A DNA stretch of 64,000 nt from Myxocyprinus asiaticus (GCF_019703515.2 NC_059348.1:20355656-20419655); one strand, 5' to 3'; counted from the stretch's first letter, positions 1-15,157 are shown. Numbers and translations: made by a program. The notes: generated from the sequence alone by a model not told the origin.

Positions 1-329
1 ACAATAGCATCTATGGAGAGAGAGAGACCTGTGTCTTGGGTAGGAAAAGACAATTTTAAGAAAGCATTTTTTTTTTCTTTCAAAAATGTTGTCAGTCAAT
101 TTTCTTTATCTTCATTTTTTTTAAAACAGCATGTAATAGTATAAAAAAATACAATAGCAATATTGTACTTATTCTGATCATCACAAAAACTTTTTTCCAG
201 GCTGAAAGCAAAAATTTCTCCTAATGCAGGGGCTCCCAACATAACAGATTAAAGACTAGATCTAAAATCATAAAAGATGCTAAATCTAACACAGATAAAT
301 GGGTATTTCTTCAATATCGGGCATTTTTA

Positions 330-905
330 GCACTGCAGACTAAAATGTCGAGTCTCATTAAAACTTTTTTCACACAGTTTTTTTTATTTATTAATTTTTT
401 TATTTGTCTACAATGTCCAATGCACATGCGTCACAGGAGATTTGTAATTTTTTTTAAAGTCATGAAACTTCCCACCACTGGGTTTGACAGAATTCTGTGG
501 TGAAAATGACATTTTAAATGTTTTTGACATAAAATAGTAGACTCCTCTGTCTTGCTAAGGCTAATTTCATAACAAAAATTTTATGTATCCTACATACACA
601 CCATCAAATAATATTTTCACACTTTTTGCATAATTTGGCAAAGTGACAGCTTGAAAAGCTGTCATAAGTGATATTTGCCTTGAATTTTCTTCAAACATCA
701 CTTGTCTCATATTTTATCTCAAACATGCTCTTTACTGACACATTTGTCAGCTTGCTTAACAAGTACACTAACTTTTTTAATAAATAAATAAAGTTTTTTT
801 TTGCCCCAAAAGAAAAAAGCTGAAATCTGTTATAATAAAAATCAACCACTGGGACATAAAAGTGCCCGATGTTGAAGAAACACCCAAATATCATAAAAGA
901 TAACA
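330..905 (+). repeat. interspersed repeat, copy A (second copy near 51.64-52.40 kb)
   Basis: Shares a series of colinear blocks with 51640-52400 in the same orientation: 'acagaattctgtggtg', 'cttgctaaggctaat', 'tttatgtatcc', 'gcataattt', 'ttgaaatctg/ctgaaatctg', 'gggacat...aattgcccc/aaagtgcccg' and 'aagaaacac'. No coding frame or transposon ends were recognised. The family is unclassified. Confidence 0.7.
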
Positions 906-1781
906 GATAAAAAGGAATTCACTATGTGGCATTTTTTGCCCACACACTTGAAATATGTGCAGCCTTTTTGTCACTTTCTGTAGCATTTTGTGGCCTGAGC
1001 CCTGGCAAATTTTTTATCCTGGTGTATGGTGGTTTCGAGATGTATATTTGGATCAGGTAGCTTTCATCCCTACAGTACTGCACCGCGGACTTTAAAAGAA
1101 TGAAAGGCTTATATGCAGAAACCTCGCTTTACCCTCAGGCAGAACAGAGCGGAACAGAGTGGCGCAATAAAAAAAGCTCGACAGATGGTGAAATGCATGC
1201 TTTATGGCTCTCTGTGGGGGCAAAAATATAATCTACTGACACGAAAAGTCTTCCCCTCTGCAGCACACTGACCAAATCAATCAGATCTCTGTGCCCTCAA
1301 TACAAAAGTACATGCAAAAAGACAAATCACACTGTCTGATAAATGAATGCACACATTGTGTAAGTTATTTTGCTCAGTGCTATGTAAACAGTGCTATTTC
1401 CATTCTGGGTCAGGCTGCTGAATGATCGTGCACACTTATCAGAATTATTTCTCATTCATTAACTCAGGTTGGCTCTCTTTAGCTGGTGTGGCATAGTTCC
1501 ACTTGCTGGCCTCTGCCCTGCATTAGGATATTGGTGCTTGGATTAGCAATACCAGCTTGACCATGTAATCCCAATCATGACTGAATTTGAATTTGTGATT
1601 TGTCTTTCACGCCTACAAGTCAAGCGGAGCAAAGCATCCTTGTCTGCTCTTCACTGTTTGTAAAGGGCCGGTCTTAGGGATGACCTCCCTCTTTCTGTAG
1701 TAACATCAACTCTGTCTCGTAAAGGTCTGTGACCATCACCCATTTAAACTGCTCATTATTTTCATGCTTTCATGTGCTTTT
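906..1781. other. non-coding stretch, nothing recognised
   Basis: AT-rich unique-looking sequence. No exon with matching splice sites, no ORF with family resemblance, no terminal repeats. The same holds for positions 1-329. Presumably dlg1 intron downstream of the PDZ2 exon. Confidence 0.6.
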
Positions 1782-2452
1782 AAGTGTGCTTTCACTTCCT
1801 CCCCCTCCCACTGCCCCCACTGGTCTCTGTTCACATCATATTTTTTGGGTCCGAACCACGGTCTGATTACGTCATCAATGTGAGTAAAAGCAGCATCTAT
1901 ATACCTGTAATTAGGCAACAACTCAAGAAAACATCAGCTTCGCTATGTTATTAAAGTATTCATCTCTTTGGATTTACCACCAAAACTTTACATACACAAA
2001 ATGACAATTATGTTAGTCTGCCACTGATGCATTGAATGTGCATTGATGTGAAAAATATTAGCGTTTGTCTGCCGCGAGCCCGTGGATGCATTGCAAGAGA
2101 TGTGAAGAATGTGAACTGCTCTCTGAAGGTGATTTATTTGGACACAAGCTGGAATGAGAAATTCACTAAACCATAATAATTATGACCCGGAGCCTATAAA
2201 TACACGAATTATTCATCATCAATAGCGGTACACTTCTGCGATTTAGTACTATTGCATTCATATTAGCAGCGAACCGCACCAGAGTTCACATGAACCGTAC
2301 CCCAGACCACCTTTTCAAGCAGACTCGGGTGCGATTCGCGGGCGTGCACCCGAGTTCGGAAAACAGCGTTCACACAACCCAAATGAACCAAACTTTGACG
2401 TCATTCGAACTCGGTTTGCACCAAAAGTGCTAGTGTGAAAGCACCCTAAGGC
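1782..2452. mobile_element. probable non-autonomous DNA transposon
   Basis: Inward-facing ends: left 'gtgtgctttcacttcc' with 'gtccgaacc' inside, right 'gaactcggtttgcacc...agtgtgaaagcaccctaagg'. The right terminus matches an end type I know from teleost DNA transposons. The left end is eroded. No transposase seen. Confidence 0.5.
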
Positions 2453-2533
2453 ATCAACATATCTTGACTCCTGCATGTTGAACTTTCATTGTATGGAGAA
2501 GAAAAAAAAAAAAAAAGGGAAAAAAAAATTAAA

Positions 2534-2537
<4 letters not shown>

Positions 2538-2621
<84 letters not shown>

Positions 2622-2628
2622 TATATAC

Positions 2629-2705
<77 letters not shown>
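2538..2705. repeat. compound (TA)n-(CA)n-(TA)n microsatellite
   Basis: About 45 bases of TA, then about 35 bases of CA, then a TA tract interrupted by single C bases. It abuts the left end of a Tc1 element. The ORFs predicted across it (runs of Tyr-Ile and Thr-His) are artefacts. Confidence 0.97.
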
Positions 2706-2708
<3 letters not shown>

Positions 2709-3531
2709 TATATTGCCAAAAGTATTCACTCACCCATCCAAATAATTGAATTCAGGTGTTCCAATCACTTCCATGGTCACAGGTGTATAAAATGAAGCAC
2801 CTAGGCATGCAGACTGCTTCTACAAACATTTGTGAAAGAATGGGCCGCTCTCAGGAGCTCAGTGAATTCCAGCGTGGTACTGTGATAGGATGCCACCTGT
2901 GCAACAAGTCCAGTTGTGAAATTTCCTCGCTACTAAATATTCCACAGTCAACTGTCAGTGGTATTATAACAAAGTGGAAGCGATTGGGAATGACAGCAAC
3001 TCAGCCACGAAGTGGTAGGCCACGTAAAATGACAGAGCGGGGTCAGCGGATGCTGAGCCACATAGTGCGCAAAGGTCGCCAACTTTCTGCAGAGTCAATC
3101 GCTACAGACCTCCAAAGTTCATGTGGCCTTCAGATTAGCTCAAGAACAGTGCGTAGAGAGCTTCATGGAATGGGTTTCCATGGCCGAGCAGCTGCATCCA
3201 AGCCATACATCACCAAGTGCAATGCAAAGCGTCGGATGCAGTGGTGAAAAGCACGCCGCCACTGGACTCTAGAGCAGTGGAAACGCGTTCTCTGGAGTGA
3301 CGAATCACGCTTCTCCATCTGGCAATCTGATGGACGAGTCTGGGTTTGGCGGTTGCCAGGAGAACGGTACTTGTCTGACTGCATTGTGCCAACTGTGAAG
3401 TTTGGTGGAGGGGGGATTATGGTGTGGGGTTGATTTTCAGGAGCTGGGCTTGGATTGGATTAAGAATGGGATGTCACTTAAGTTCATATGCGTCTAAAGG
3501 CAGATGAGCGAATACTTTTGGCAATACAGTG
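2706..3531 (+). mobile_element. Tc1/mariner element, internally deleted (IR 'cactatattgccaaaagtatt')
   Basis: Ends are inverted repeats: left 'ctatattgccaaaagtattc', right 'gaatacttttggcaatacag', inserted in TA-rich DNA as expected for TA-targeting Tc1 elements. The right two fifths of the element are missing: sequence jumps from the middle of the catalytic domain to the right terminal repeat near 3450. Confidence 0.92.
2846..3430 (+). pseudogene. Tc1-like transposase, truncated
   Basis: Open from an ATG at 2756 to a stop at 3245. The likely native start is MGRSQELSEFQRGTVIGCHL at about 2841. It contains the paired-like DNA-binding region (HTH with SEISSLLNIPQSTVSGI-type residues, then the GRPRKMTER linker between the two HTH domains) and SSRTVRRELHGMGFHGRAAA. 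After a TGA in place of the Trp/Arg following RRMQW, the frame continues [20 protein letters not shown] with the first catalytic Asp (WSDES) and ends with [12 protein letters not shown]. The second Asp and third acidic residue are deleted. Not functional. Confidence 0.92.
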
Positions 3532-3568
3532 TATATATATATATCTGGTGCGGAGATATACATCTCAA

Positions 3569-5141
<1,573 letters not shown>

Positions 5142-5147
5142 TATGTA

Positions 5148-5683
5148 CACTACCGGTCAAAAGTTTTGAAACACAATCATTCTTTATTACAATCTTTTTT
5201 TCTTCACATTTTAGAATAATAGTAAAGTCATCAAAACTATGGAATAACATAAATGGAACTATGGGAATTATGTTGTGACTGAACAATTCCAAAATAAATC
5301 AAAACTGTGTTATATTTTAGCATCTTCAAAGCAGTCACCCTTTGCCTAGAATTTGCAGACATGTACTCTTGACATTTTCTCAAACAACTTCTTGAGGTAT
5401 CACCCTGGGTTGCTTTTTAAACAGTATTGAAGGAGTTCCCAACTATGTTGGGCACTTATTGGCCACTTTTCTTTATTATTTGGTCCAAGTCATCAATTTC
5501 AAAAACTTTTTTTTATTTTTTATTAAATTTTAGTTTTATAATGAAATAAATTAATATGGTGGCACAATTATATTTTTGTCTACAAAACTAATTTCAAACA
5601 TTTAAGCATACGCCTTCAGATCAAAAGATTTTTAAGATCATGAGAAACATTTCAGTCAAGTGTTTCAAAACTTTTGACCAGTA

Positions 5684-5685
<2 letters not shown>
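5148..5685 (-). mobile_element. Tc1/mariner remnant with 'ccggtcaaaagtttt' ends
   Basis: Terminal repeats 'accggtcaaaagttttgaaacac' class on the left and 'gtttcaaaacttttgaccagtagtg' on the right. On the minus strand, 5310-5420 still encodes the degenerate C-terminal tail of a Tc1 transposase (pattern KKLFEKMSRV...AKGDCFE, with stops). About 530 bases remain, so roughly two thirds of the element is deleted. Confidence 0.85.

Positions 5686-5773
<88 letters not shown>
5684..5773. repeat. (TG)n-(TA)n microsatellite
   Basis: About 18 bases of TG followed by about 70 bases of TA. It sits exactly between two Tc1-type termini and replaces the outermost part of the next element's left end. Confidence 0.97.
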
Positions 5774-5777
<4 letters not shown>

Positions 5778-6126
5778 TTTTGCTATTTTGGAAGGAATTT
5801 GTACTTTAACTCACCAAATTTGCATTCAACTGATTACAAAGTATAGTCAGGACATTACTGATGTAAAAAACTTGAAAAATGTGAAAGTGATTTTTGATGA
5901 AATCTAGACAGGCCCCATTTCCAGCAGCCATCACTCCATCACCTTATCCTTGAGTAATCGTGCTAAATTGCTAATTTGGTACTAAAAAATCACTTACCAT
6001 TATATCAAACACAGTTAAAAGCTATTTGGTTCGTAAAATGAAGCTTAACATTGTCTTTGTGTTTGTTTTTGAGTTGCCACAGTATGCAACAGACTGGCAT
6101 GTCTTAAGGTCAATATCAGGTCAAAA

Positions 6127-8084
6127 ATGGCAAAAAAGAAACAGCTTTCTCTAGAAACTCATCAGTCAATCATTGTTTTGAGGAATGAAGGCTATACAAT
6201 GCTTGAAATTGCCAAAAAACTGAAGATTTCATACAAAAGTGTACACTACAGTCTTCAAAGGCAAAGGACAACTGGCTCTAACAAGGACAGAAAGAGATGC
6301 GGAAGGCCAGATGTACAACTACACAAGAGGATAAGTACATCAGAGTCTCTAGTTTGAGAAACAGACACCTCACATGTCCTCAGCTGACAGCTTCATTGAA
6401 TTCTACCTGCTCAACACCAGTTTCATGTACAACAGTAAAGAGAAGACTCAGGGGTGCAGGCCTTATGGGAAGAATTGCAAAGAAAAAGCCACTTTTGAAA
6501 CAGAAAAACAAAGAAAATGTTAGAGTGGGCAAAGAAACACAGACATAGGACAACAGATCATTGGAAAAGAGTGTTATGAATCTTAACCCTCTGGCGCATC
6601 CTGCTGGATTTTTTCCTCATAACAGCGGAAACAACTTAAAATACTCATTTTTGGGTATACAGATAAGTGTAAGACATCATTAGAAACTATAAAAGGTCTA
6701 CTTTTATTTGTGTACACTCACAATAACAACAAAACCTTGTGCTTTTGTAAAATAAAGAAAATAAACAGGGTGCGCTTTCAGCTGTCTCTGTCTCCGCGAG
6801 CATCTTTCTGAAACACATCACAAAAATGAACTGAAACTCCGCAAATACTTATCCAGCCGAGGATATAATTTCGGATGAGTAAGTCTTTACTTACATTAGT
6901 TGACATGCTATTTTATATAAACATGTAAAATAGTACTCACAGTATTGAAATTTGAAATTTGTCCTAATAGGCAAGTTTTAGTTACATTTAAATGTTGTTT
7001 CTGCTAAAGCAGGTATTTAAATTGTATGCTGTATGATATAAAAATAATGATGAAGTAATGATGCTGAAAATTCAGCTTTGATCACAGGAATAAATAGCAT
7101 TTTACAATATATTCAAATAGAAAAGTTATTTTAAATTGTAAAAATATTCCTAGTTTTTGCTGTATTTTGGATCAAATAAATGCAGTCTTTGTGAGCAGAA
7201 GAGACTTCTTTTAAAAAAATCTTACCGATCTAAAACTTTTAAACGGTAGTGTAGGTCTAAAGTTTTTAAGTAAAGTCTTTATGTAAAGAAAATGTATAGT
7301 CAGATTACTTCTTTTAACTTAAACTTGATTTTGTGAATAAGCTACAAACAATACATTCAATCATTAAGTCTCCTCACATTCATCCTCTCTCAGGGGAGGG
7401 GTCTTTGTCTCCTCAAGTGTGAATCACATCAATATTCATGATCATCCACGCCTCCTCACATATGGCCTTTCTAACACTAATTAATTGTAATTTTCTTACA
7501 AAAGTTAAATGACTATATTGTTTTGTATGAATGAGTGATCAGGATGGTTTTCACATCATTTTGTAGCAAAAACTCTAGGCTACAAGATCCAGTTCTCAAA
7601 AGTCTTGTGAACAAATGTTTAGTATGTGTTATATGGCCTTATTTCAGTGACTTAATTTTAGTTTTTTCAAAAACCACGCATAAACGTTATTTTCTCAAAT
7701 ATACAAACATTTACATACATGTTGCTCACATATTATTGTAGCCCAGTTTGATCTGAATACAGTGTTATCAGACTTTAGCCATTAATATGTTTTTAAGCAA
7801 CTGAAAAAAGCACAAATGTCAAGGCATGTCAAAACTTCTCCAGGGCTCAAAATGCCCTCAGACCCCAGAGGGTTAAACCCATTGAGCTTTTGTGGGATCA
7901 GCTAGACTGTAAAGTGCGTGAGAAGTGCCCGACAAGACAGCCACATCTATGGCAAGTGCTACAGGAAGCGTGGAGTGAAATGTCACCTGAGTATCTAAAC
8001 AAACTGACAGCTAGAATGCCAAGGATCTGCAAAGCTGTCATTGCTGCACGTGTAGGATTTTTGGATGAGAACTCTTTAAAGTAG
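6127..8084 (+). pseudogene. Tc1-like transposase, frameshifted, deleted and interrupted
   Basis: Begins MAKKKQLSLETHQSIIVLRN, with HTH and GRPDVQ linker. A stop/frameshift at about 6355 moves the second HTH into another frame (SLRNRHLTCPQLTASLNSTC ... RGAGLMGRIAKKKPLLKQKN). After a TTAA at 6583 the coding region is interrupted to 7876 and resumes with PIELLWDQLDCKVREKCPTR ... [18 protein letters not shown] and a stop at 8082. The segment from the first catalytic Asp to just before the final NPIExxW motif is absent. Confidence 0.9.
6587..7872. mobile_element. piggyBac-like non-autonomous element
   Basis: Flanked by TTAA on both sides (6583-6586 and 7873-7876). Ends are inverted repeats beginning CCCTCTGG (left ccctctggcgcatcctg, right inverse ccctctggggtctgagg). 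TTAA duplication plus a CCCT-starting terminus is diagnostic of the piggyBac superfamily. The interior (1.29 kb) has no transposase-length ORF. It contains a short run 'tctaaaacttttaaacggtag' near 7230 that looks like a degraded Tc1 end. Confidence 0.85.
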
Positions 8085-8250
8085 TTTAAGAAGTTCTGAA
8101 TTTTTTTTTTTTAAATTGTAATAGCAATTTTTCACATTATTAATGTCCTGACTATACATTGTGATCAGTTGAATGCCACTTTGGCGAATAAAAGTACCAA
8201 TTTCTTTCCATAAGAGCAAATTCTGTACATCATTCCAAACTTTTGGCCGC

Positions 8251-8285
8251 CGGTGTGTGTGTATGTATACATATGTATATATATA

Positions 8286-8376
<91 letters not shown>

Positions 8377-8379
8377 ATA

Positions 8380-8415
<36 letters not shown>
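8251..8415. repeat. (TG)n/(TA)n microsatellite
   Basis: Long TA array with short TG and GTAT interruptions. ORFs of 60 to 140 codons across it on both strands are artefacts of the repeat. Confidence 0.97.
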
Positions 8416-8416
<1 letters not shown>

Positions 8417-8554
8417 CCAGGCTTTCAATCTCTAACATTCTGTCTAACATTTCTTTTGTTTTCCATGGAGAAGAGAAAGTCATATGGGGTTGGACCAATA
8501 TGAGGGTGAGTAAAGAAGACTGAATTGTCGTTGTTGGGTGAACTATCCCTTTAA
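8416..8554. repeat. interspersed repeat end, '...gggtgaactatccctttaa' family
   Basis: Carries 'gagggtgagtaaa' and ends 'gggtgaactatccctttaa', a very common cyprinid non-autonomous DNA element terminus with TTAA at its border. Other copies or fragments are near 32.74-32.81, 42.80-42.89 and 45.91-46.14 kb. Confidence 0.85.
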
Positions 8555-10673
8555 GGTCAAGGACTCATTTTCTCTTCTAATAGTTTGAAACTGATTTCTG
8601 GGCCTATTATTTATCTGTGTCTAATAGGCCACACATTGAAACTGATATGGGGACGGTTTTGTTTAATTGCTCCATACACAAGGGGGATCAGAGCTAAGAG
8701 CAGAGTTGTCCTGGTTTTAACTTTGAGACGGGAGTTAACCTTAATTGTACTGGGGAACATGACGAGCATCCAGTTTAAGGATTAAAAATGAGAGTGTCTA
8801 AAGGGAGCTGTGAAGGGCGTATCAGAAGAGGCAGAGAGATCAAGAGCCCTTTATGATGAAAGCGTGTCTGATTGGATTGTGTGGTGACTTGTCTGTAAGT
8901 GTGGTACTGCCTGTCTGGGGTCAATCAGCCATTGGAGTGCTTAACAGTTGAGGATGAGGGTGGATGATTACATAAATGCACTGAAGGCTACCATAGGCTG
9001 GATCTGGATAACCTTCGGAGGTGACTCTCATAAAACAGGCTTAGGCTTATTGGGGAATTTTAAAACAGGAGAGATACACAAGCACATTTTGTCCAACATT
9101 CCCATCCATCTTCATATTCAAAACACTGGAGTAGGCACTGGTTTGTCAGGGTGTGCAAATGCCAGCAAAAACATCAACTTACACACTGATGCATAATAGT
9201 ATTTTAATAAGTTTATGCTATTGAATTCAGATTACTGTGTCATAATTCATAATTGTGTGTATATATAATCAAAATAAATAATTTCTTCCTATCTTCCCCA
9301 GTTACGATATATTATGCATATTAAGGAATATTTGGGTACTGCAACGCACTTTTACGTGATGAATAATTGTTCATAATATGTTATAGGCCGACACCATTAA
9401 ATAGTTCATTCTTTTTATTATCTCTCTGTTTCAATTATTGGTTCAATGAACGTTCCCGTTAGGTGATATGCAAATCTATTAGCTTATTCAATGCTCTACT
9501 TACCATCTGTTTGTGTTGGTTTGCATTAAGTCAGACAAGATTACTTAATTTCGGGGTCATTTCTTTCACCTTCAGTGGCATTTTTGCTCTGAGCCTTTGT
9601 TAATTTCTGACCCTGGTTCAGACCAAAAGCGTTCTTGAGCTAAAAAAGCAAGATGCAGCACAATAAATAAGGCAGAACGCAGGTGTCTCAAGAGGTGTTT
9701 TTAACAGTTGAAGTTCTTTTACAGCATCTAAAAACACAGCAAAATGTGGCAAAAAGACATTAATCTAGCACGTTTAAATGAAAAACAATTGAAACGAGGA
9801 CAGAGGAAGCTTTATAAGAAGGCTTGAGCGAGGATGCGCAGGTTGATTCTATGTGGAAATATTTTGTGCAAAGCACCTGATGCGCGCATAAATTCTCCTC
9901 CCCTTCACATTTGACACAATAGTTTGAATTCATGTTTCACCACTGTTTTAATAAACTGTATTCTTTGCTTACATGCTTCGACAGTGCATCTTTAATTATT
10001 ATGTTTTATTCTTAATATATCAATTAATGAAATTTGAACAACATTATGACAAGAGCCCCGAGGTCATGCAGCTGCGCAAAGGTGAAAATGAAATGACGCT
10101 TGAATGAGTGGGACATTTCATTTTACAAATACATTTCACTCGGAATCCTCCGTCCTCACTTCCATTCCTTGCATCTTTTCCTCGTATCCTAAGAGGGTGA
10201 TGACAGGACGTGAAGGAAAGGATGCAAGGAAAGGAACAGTTTTTTTTTAGAAATGAGAAGCCAAAGACGAGAGAGTCGCTGCATTGTTTCTTTGCCAGTT
10301 CAGCACTATGATTGATATTGTGTCTTTTTTTGTTTTTGATCAACAAATGCCAGTAGAGAACATAAGACGCAGTCACATTCATGGTTTAACCCTGGTTTGA
10401 AAGCACGATTAGAGCTTGTTGCCTGTCGCCCTTCAGAGAAACGTGCCATGGGGTACACGCTTCCACCTATGCTTGTGCTGCTCTTATCATGGACGCGATC
10501 GGCCAAACAAAATGCTTGTTCATCTAACACTTACGTTTTCCAAATCGTTCACATGGATGTATAGTCTACTTCATCTTTAACTCAGATTACGCAAAAAAAC
10601 GCAATTTTACCGTTTTGTACAGCTAATGCGCATGCGCAATCTCGAGTTGATTGGCAGGTGATTTCTGCACCTA
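8555..10673. other. non-coding stretch, nothing recognised
   Basis: Mostly unique-looking intronic sequence. No dlg1 exon for the PDZ2-PDZ3 linker or PDZ3 was found on the minus strand, and no transposon ends were recognised. Confidence 0.55.
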
Positions 10674-10870
10674 AAAGGTGATTGGCTATTTTACCTGTAA
10701 GGCGGGACTTCCTTTCTACATCCATTGACCGTTGGGCATCCCAATTTCTCCCATTCATTTTAATAGAAGTGGCCCGGCTCTGCTAAATACTCTGTTTTGA
10801 CAAGCAGGAAATGTTCATGGAACAATGATGTCACTTGACGTGACCAACGAACAGTCCTTGAAATGGTAGT
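10674..10870. repeat. interspersed repeat, unclassified (copies near 28.80 and 57.95 kb)
   Basis: The block 'ttttacctgtaaggcggga...tctacatccattgacc...tctcccattcatttt...taatagaagtggccc' recurs at 28799-28912. A second block, 'aaatgttcatggaacaatgatgtcact...cagtccttg', recurs at 57947-57998. Same orientation in each case. Confidence 0.7.
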
Positions 10871-12287
10871 GCAAATTGTTCTTTCATTTAGATTTGTGTC
10901 CAGCATATTGTGGGAAATAATTACGAATTATTCCAAAATAATTTACTACAATTTCAAGACAAAATATTAAACCTAATATTTGGATACACTAAAAGCCCTA
11001 CCTAACCTACTCCACTGATAAAACTTTCATTAATTTGTTTAGTCAAGTCATTATAATGTAACACAGAGTTGAAAAAAATATTTTTAGCCCTGAAATAAAT
11101 GCAACTGGTGTTAATGGTTCCCTTCACTTTATTCTGCTTCAGTTTATGCACACCCAGAGCTTCATTTCTGGCTATGCCACTGCTTCAAAAGTTAAAATGC
11201 TAAACAGGTTGTCCAAACAGATGATTGATGATCATGGGGCTGCAAGGCTCAAGTCCCTGTTGCATAATTCCAGCCAGGCTCACACCTCTCAACACAACAT
11301 CCACAGTTACAGACAGCATCATGGAATGATCTCTGAATTTCATGATATGCCTTTGACGTTGAGTCATACAACTCAAAGTATATAAATACACACAGGATCA
11401 GTCTCTCTTCCATCTTGTTTTGATTTTCACGCGGCACCTCCCACGTCCGAATAAATCATCCGTATTATCTGGTAATCATTGGCTGTGTTTAAAAAAAAAA
11501 AAACAGAGTCAAAGTTGAAACTGTTTTAACTTTTCACATGTCCCGCTTCAATGCTTGAACAGCCAGCAATGAGCGTCCGGGAGGTAGCTGTTGCTTGAGG
11601 TTTTGCTTGATAGAGTTCAACACACTGTAGAACGTTGAAACGAACCATGTAAAAGGACATATTCATCTGTGCTTGCCCTGACTTCATCAAAGAGACGTAA
11701 ATCAGGTTCATTGACACATAAGAATGATGTTCTCTTCAAAGCAATTTCACATTTTCGAGCCAGGTCACAGCCCTTAGCATTAGTCAGAGTCAATAGTCCC
11801 ATGTTGGAGGGCAGGAAGACATAAGGGGGGGCATTTGTGCAGTTGTACCTACATTTCCTCTGGACTCAGACACAACATAGGTTTTAATGGCTATGGGGGC
11901 TGTGTGTTCAGACAAGAGTAATCGATAGTAGTTTAGTCCTCTCCTCTGTGGGCTATTAGTACTCCCGCTGGCAGGGCAACGAACAGAGCACAGATCAATA
12001 CACTCACTGCTGGGCATAGGCCTCACACCACAACAGTCTGTACGAGTACAACAGTTTATCTTTTTTTTCTCCTTTGACATTTCACGGCTTTTACAAATGA
12101 GCAAGCAGCACTGCAGCTAGATGTTTCCATTGAGGAATCATAAAAGAGAGCAGTCGAGACTGGGGATGTTTTGAGGAAGTTATGAGTGGTTTTAATGCAT
12201 TCTATAACTTCTTAAAAAGTTACCTACCTCATTATTCTTATAATGGTAGGTGTACTGTTAGTAAACTTTAGTGCTTTATATACTGTA
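10871..12287. other. unclassified stretch with overlapping minus-strand ORFs
   Basis: Minus-strand frames at 11790-12104 (including RRGLNYYRLLLSEHTAPIAI) and 11526-11802 (including CVNEPDLRLFDEVRASTDEY) look more protein-like than the surroundings, but the frames overlap and no family is recognised. It may be a decayed retroposed or transposon gene. No splice sites fit dlg1. Confidence 0.35.
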
Positions 12288-12540
12288 CACTATATGGCCA
12301 AAAGTATTTGTACATTCATATGTACAAATACTTACATGCATATGTTTAGCATTCATATGCATGTAAAGCATTTACATTTAAAACAATGGGCATTAAAGGG
12401 AGTTTGCCATCCCCAACAGCTTCCAATCTTCTGGAAAGGGGAAGCACAAAATTCTCTAGAATCATTGTATACCATAGTATAAGGATTTAGTCCCCTAGCC
12501 TGTCCCCATGGATACCTAAGGTCATTTTTGGTACCAGCTT
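12288..12540 (+). mobile_element. Tc1/mariner terminal fragment
   Basis: Begins 'cactatatggccaaaagtatt', a standard teleost Tc1 inverted repeat, followed by 'cccaacagcttccaatcttctgg', resembling the subterminal part of the same family. The other end is missing. Confidence 0.75.
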
Positions 12541-12719
12541 GTGTTAGATTTTCATTAACTCATCTCCATTAATACTGAAGAAGAATGCAGAAGAAACATT
12601 GCTGGTTCTTGAGCAGGAGTTTCCATTTAGTTTGAGTGTGTTATAATAACTGGCGATCTGGTGCTGGGGTGTGTTATATTGAATGCTAGGATAAATGCAC
12701 ATTGCAGCTCAAGCCCATT

Positions 12720-12935
12720 AAAGTTGGATGGATTTTGATTGGCTGTCAATGTTTTTATCATCCATCAGCTGGAAGAAAATTGCTCTGAAAGTGATCCCAA
12801 CGATATCGTTCCTTAGTGAAGTTATCGTTATAGTTGTGGTATGGACTCCACTATTCTTTAGAGTTAGAATGATTTTTAAAACTTTATTAAGTTATTGTTA
12901 CAGTTATCGTTCTTGGTGTAAACGGGCCATAAAGA
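12720..12935. repeat. probable DNA-transposon fragment ('gttatcgtt ... tggtgtaaacgggcc')
   Basis: Repeated 'agttatcgtta'/'gttattgttacagttatcg' units and an end 'ttggtgtaaacgggcc' are typical of a common teleost non-autonomous element terminus. It ends about 50 bases left of the dlg1 PDZ2 exon. Confidence 0.45.
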
Positions 12936-12986
12936 ATGTGATTTATATAGCTGATCTTAGGTGGGTCATTGAATAGAGGAACTCAC

Positions 12987-13131
12987 AGTTGGTGATGTCA
13001 GGAGGGGCAAAACTGTCATTCATAAAGACACTATTGGGTTTAGCCACTTTCAAGTAGACCACGTCTGGAGTATTTTTCAAGGCAGTCACGGCATGCTCAT
13101 GGGTAACCTCCTCCAGGCAGGAGCTATTCAC
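12987..13131 (-). CDS. dlg1: dlg1 exon: second half of PDZ2 and start of PDZ2-PDZ3 linker
   Basis: 145 bases, 48 codons plus the first base of the next codon. Acceptor gtgtcttag, donor gtgagt. Encodes [20 protein letters not shown], then [20 protein letters not shown] and FAPPDITN. The [10 protein letters not shown] helix carries the class I His. The tail AKPxSVFMNDSxAPPDITN is typical of DLG1. The following linker exon (ending RYSPVSK..DDEITR in family members) was not found in positions 1-12986. Confidence 0.97.
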
Positions 13132-13211
13132 CTAAGACACACCAATACACACAGAAAAACTTCAGTCTCTTTAACAAGTACATAGTCATCAACAACATAG
13201 AATACAGACTA

Positions 13212-15157
<1,946 letters not shown>

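Larger units (their letters stand above)
5774..8254 (+). mobile_element. Tc1/mariner element with long terminal repeats, internally deleted and carrying a nested insertion
   Basis: Left (5785-5880) and right (8110-8250, inverted) arms match over about 100 bases, including 'cattcaactgattacaaagtatagtcagg' versus its inverse on the right. The outer right end is 'catcattccaaacttttggcc'. Without the 1.29-kb piggyBac-like insertion the element is about 1.2 kb. Confidence 0.9.

Noticed and set aside
1736..1921. 61-codon minus-strand ORF (MLPNYRYIDAAFTHIDDVIR...)
   Set aside because: Falls on the left arm of the TIR element at 1782-2452 and matches no protein family I know.
2446..2795. Long ORFs rich in Tyr-Ile or Thr-His on both strands
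   Set aside because: They are translations of the TA/CA microsatellite, open in all frames.
8076..8523. ORFs of up to 140 codons on both strands
   Set aside because: They run through the TA/TG microsatellite at 8251-8415; only the repeat keeps them open.
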